In this document: positions 62,262 through 63,616 of the stretch, in pieces
Layout: every line of letters starts with the position of its first letter
Numbering within the stretch: the stretch's first letter is position 1
NCBI RefSeq assembly: GCF_005403045.1
Contig: NZ_BJCL01000024.1
Span: forward strand, 1 to 63,616
DNA length: 63,616 nucleotides
Direction: 5' to 3'
DNA from: Pseudaquabacterium pictum
GTDB taxonomy: Bacteria; Pseudomonadota; Gammaproteobacteria; Burkholderiales; Burkholderiaceae_C
The notes under the pieces: model-generated
The model's database searches: none
Told to the model about the DNA's origin: nothing
Seen by the model: only the letters and a program-made list of their open reading frames with translations
Made by a program: the position numbers and the translations under genes

Positions 62262-63041
62262 ATGCCCGCCACCACACCCCACAACCGCATCGCGCTGGTC
62301 ACCGGCGCCGGCTCGGGCATCGGCCTGGGCTGCGCCGCCGCCCTGGTGGCCGATGGCTGGCGGGTGGTCTACACCGGCCGCCGGATGGAGGCGCTGCAGG
62401 CCGCCATCGCCAAGGCCGGTGACCCGTTCGGCGACATCGCCGAGCGCGCCCTGGCCGTGCCCTGCGATGTGGGCGACGAGACCGCGGTGGATGCGCTGTT
62501 CGCCGCCATCGGCCAGCGCTTCGGCCGGCTCGATCTGCTGTTCAACAACGCCGGCGTCTCGCTGCCGGTGCAGACGCCCGACGAGATCGATGCCGCCACC
62601 TGGCGCCGTGCGGTCGACACCAACCTGAACGGCGCGTTCTTCTGCCTGGCGGGCGCCTTCAAGATGATGCGCCAGCAGTCGCCGATGGGCGGGCGCATCA
62701 TCAACAACGGCTCGATCTCGGCCCATGCGCCGCGGCCGGGCTCGATCGCCTACACCGCCACCAAGCACGCCATCAGCGGCCTGACCCGTGCCGCCTCGCT
62801 CGACGGCCGGGCCTTCGACATCGCCGTGGGCCAGATCGACATCGGCAACGTGGCCAGCGACATGACCGAGCGCATGGCCAAGGGCGTGCCGCAGGCCGAC
62901 GGCAGCATCAAGCCCGAAGCGCGCATGGAGCTGCAGTCGGTGGTCGACGGCTTCATGACCATGGCCCGGTTGCCGGCCAGCGCCAACGTGCTGTTCATGA
63001 CGGTGATGGCCACCAAGATGCCCTTCGTGGGCCGCGGCTGA
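62262..63041 (+). CDS. SDR-family oxidoreductase
   Basis: Classical short-chain dehydrogenase of 259 residues. Cofactor site VTGAGSGIGLGCAAALVADGWRVVYTGRR (the Arg pair suggests NADP), NNAGVS, catalytic Ser in NNGSISAH, Tyr-x3-Lys in YTATKHAISGLTRAASLD, then GQIDIGNVASDMTERMAKG. ATG 62262 with a plain upstream. A GCCACC/GGTGGC palindrome at 62207-62218 lies in the 109-bp gap before it. Substrate unknown. Confidence 0.93.
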   Translation: MPATTPHNRIALVTGAGSGIGLGCAAALVADGWRVVYTGRRMEALQAAIAKAGDPFGDIAERALAVPCDVGDETAVDALFAAIGQRFGRLDLLFNNAGVSLPVQTPDEIDAATWRRAVDTNLNGAFFCLAGAFKMMRQQSPMGGRIINNGSISAHAPRPGSIAYTATKHAISGLTRAASLDGRAFDIAVGQIDIGNVASDMTERMAKGVPQADGSIKPEARMELQSVVDGFMTMARLPASANVLFMTVMATKMPFVGRG

Positions 63042-63084
63042 GCCGCCGCCCGGCGCCCACCCACGCGCCACCCTGGCCTGGCCG

Positions 63085-63616
63085 ATGCACACCGCGGCAA
63101 CGCCCGGCCCCCGCCCCTGGCCTGCGCTGGCGGGGGCGCCGTCGACGCTGCGGCAGTGCATCACCCTGGCCGTGCTGCTGCATGTGCTGGCGGTGCTGGT
63201 GTTCGGCAACACCGAGGGTGGCAGCGCCCAGCCCGGCCAGGGCGTGTGGGGCGCGCTGAACATCCGCCTGGCCGGCAGCGATGCCGGCGCCCGCGCCGAA
63301 GCCACCGTGGCGTCGGACGCGTACACCGGCCCGCAGGGTCAGGCGCGCGAACGCCGCTGGGGCGGCGCGGTGCGTGCTCCGCAGGACCGGCCTGATGTCC
63401 ACAGCAGCCCCGGCGCCGTCCGCCAGGGCGTGTGGCAGCCGCAGGCCGCACCCGATCCGGCACCCGGCGTGCCGGCCGATGCCCCGCCGGCCACGGCCGC
63501 CGATCTGCCACCGGCTGCGGACGCCGCCGCCCCACCGCCCGCCCAGCCGCCCGTGCCCGAAGCGCCGGTGCCCGACCGGGTGCCGCTGCTGGCCCGGCCC
63601 GCCGAGGCCGTGCCGG
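63085..63616 (+). CDS. TonB-like proline-rich membrane-anchored protein, 3' end cut by window edge
   Basis: The frame opens at ATG 63085 and has no stop before the window end (177 codons visible). It begins MHTAATPGPRPWPALAG, then a single membrane helix (LRQCITLAVLLHVLAVLVFG, about 24-43), followed by GGSAQPGQGVWGALNIRLAG and a long Pro/Ala-rich, probably periplasmic region (from about 125). This is the layout of TonB-type energy transducers and of uncharacterised Burkholderiales proteins. The decisive C-terminal TonB domain would lie outside the window. It starts 43 bp after the SDR stop. Confidence 0.7.
   Translation, partial: MHTAATPGPRPWPALAGAPSTLRQCITLAVLLHVLAVLVFGNTEGGSAQPGQGVWGALNIRLAGSDAGARAEATVASDAYTGPQGQARERRWGGAVRAPQDRPDVHSSPGAVRQGVWQPQAAPDPAPGVPADAPPATAADLPPAADAAAPPPAQPPVPEAPVPDRVPLLARPAEAVP

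Overview
The window looks like ordinary chromosome of a very GC-rich betaproteobacterium of the order Burkholderiales, probably near the Rubrivivax/Leptothrix/Ideonella group. This is inferred from gene order (dksA / STAS-like protein / hslV / hslU; corC-lnt-glyQ-glyS-gmhB-plsC; liuR-liuA-can-aceK), the strong G/C third-position bias and the protein sequences. No species can be named. Coding density is high: the longest stretch without a gene is about 245 bp (42661-42905), so no gap exceeds 300 bp. I saw no rRNA, tRNA, insertion sequence, prophage or CRISPR array.

Layout. (1) 1-11493: two tripartite RND efflux systems head to tail; the first outer-membrane gene is cut by the left edge. (2) 11576-16121: a PmrAB/QseBC-type two-component system, divergent from a PAP2 phosphatase plus eptA lipid A phosphoethanolamine transferase. 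The shared promoter region carries a textbook PmrA box, so this reads as a lipid A remodelling module. (3) 16131-18845: a membrane diguanylate cyclase and AMP nucleosidase. (4) 18986-25933: a polar amino-acid-type ABC importer with a GntR/FCD regulator, divergent from an NtaA/SnaA/DszA-type flavin monooxygenase that meets an acyl-CoA transferase tail to tail. A TGCTTG-N4-CAAGCA palindrome lies between regulator and monooxygenase. (5) 26081-34543: type III pantothenate kinase, a TerB-like protein, a potassium channel, hslUV, a STAS-like protein, a cysteine-poor DksA and a His-rich CobW-family GTPase.

(6) 34729-42660: a co-directional housekeeping run (corC, lnt, glyQ, glyS, gmhB, plsC, YgjP-like peptidase). 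The gmhB product has Gly where the family has its nucleophilic Asp. (7) 42906-52305: liuR and liuA with two perfect 16-bp palindromes of one family, then carbonic anhydrase, aceK, thiolase, MaoC protein, SDR, NTF2-like protein, a second acyl-CoA dehydrogenase, an XRE-cupin regulator with its own palindrome, and a GNAT enzyme. (8) 52378-63616: smaller units: a CbiM-like membrane protein, methyltransferase plus allA, class II aldolase plus VF530 protein, rhodanese, flavodoxin, L-2-hydroxyglutarate oxidase-like and tartrate/malate dehydrogenases, nitronate monooxygenase plus NnrS-like membrane protein, an SDR, and a TonB-like protein cut by the right edge.

The most informative non-coding signals are the PmrA box (13666-13682), the LiuR palindromes (42878-42893, 43370-43385), the GntR operator candidate (22870-22885), the XRE-cupin palindrome (51158-51171), a strong terminator at 42806-42845 that may close a small RNA, and an 80-bp element with 15-bp terminal inverted repeats at 18896-18975. 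Start codons were chosen by family alignment, signal peptides, ribosome-binding sites and stop/start overlaps. All family assignments are from reading the sequence; no database search was run.
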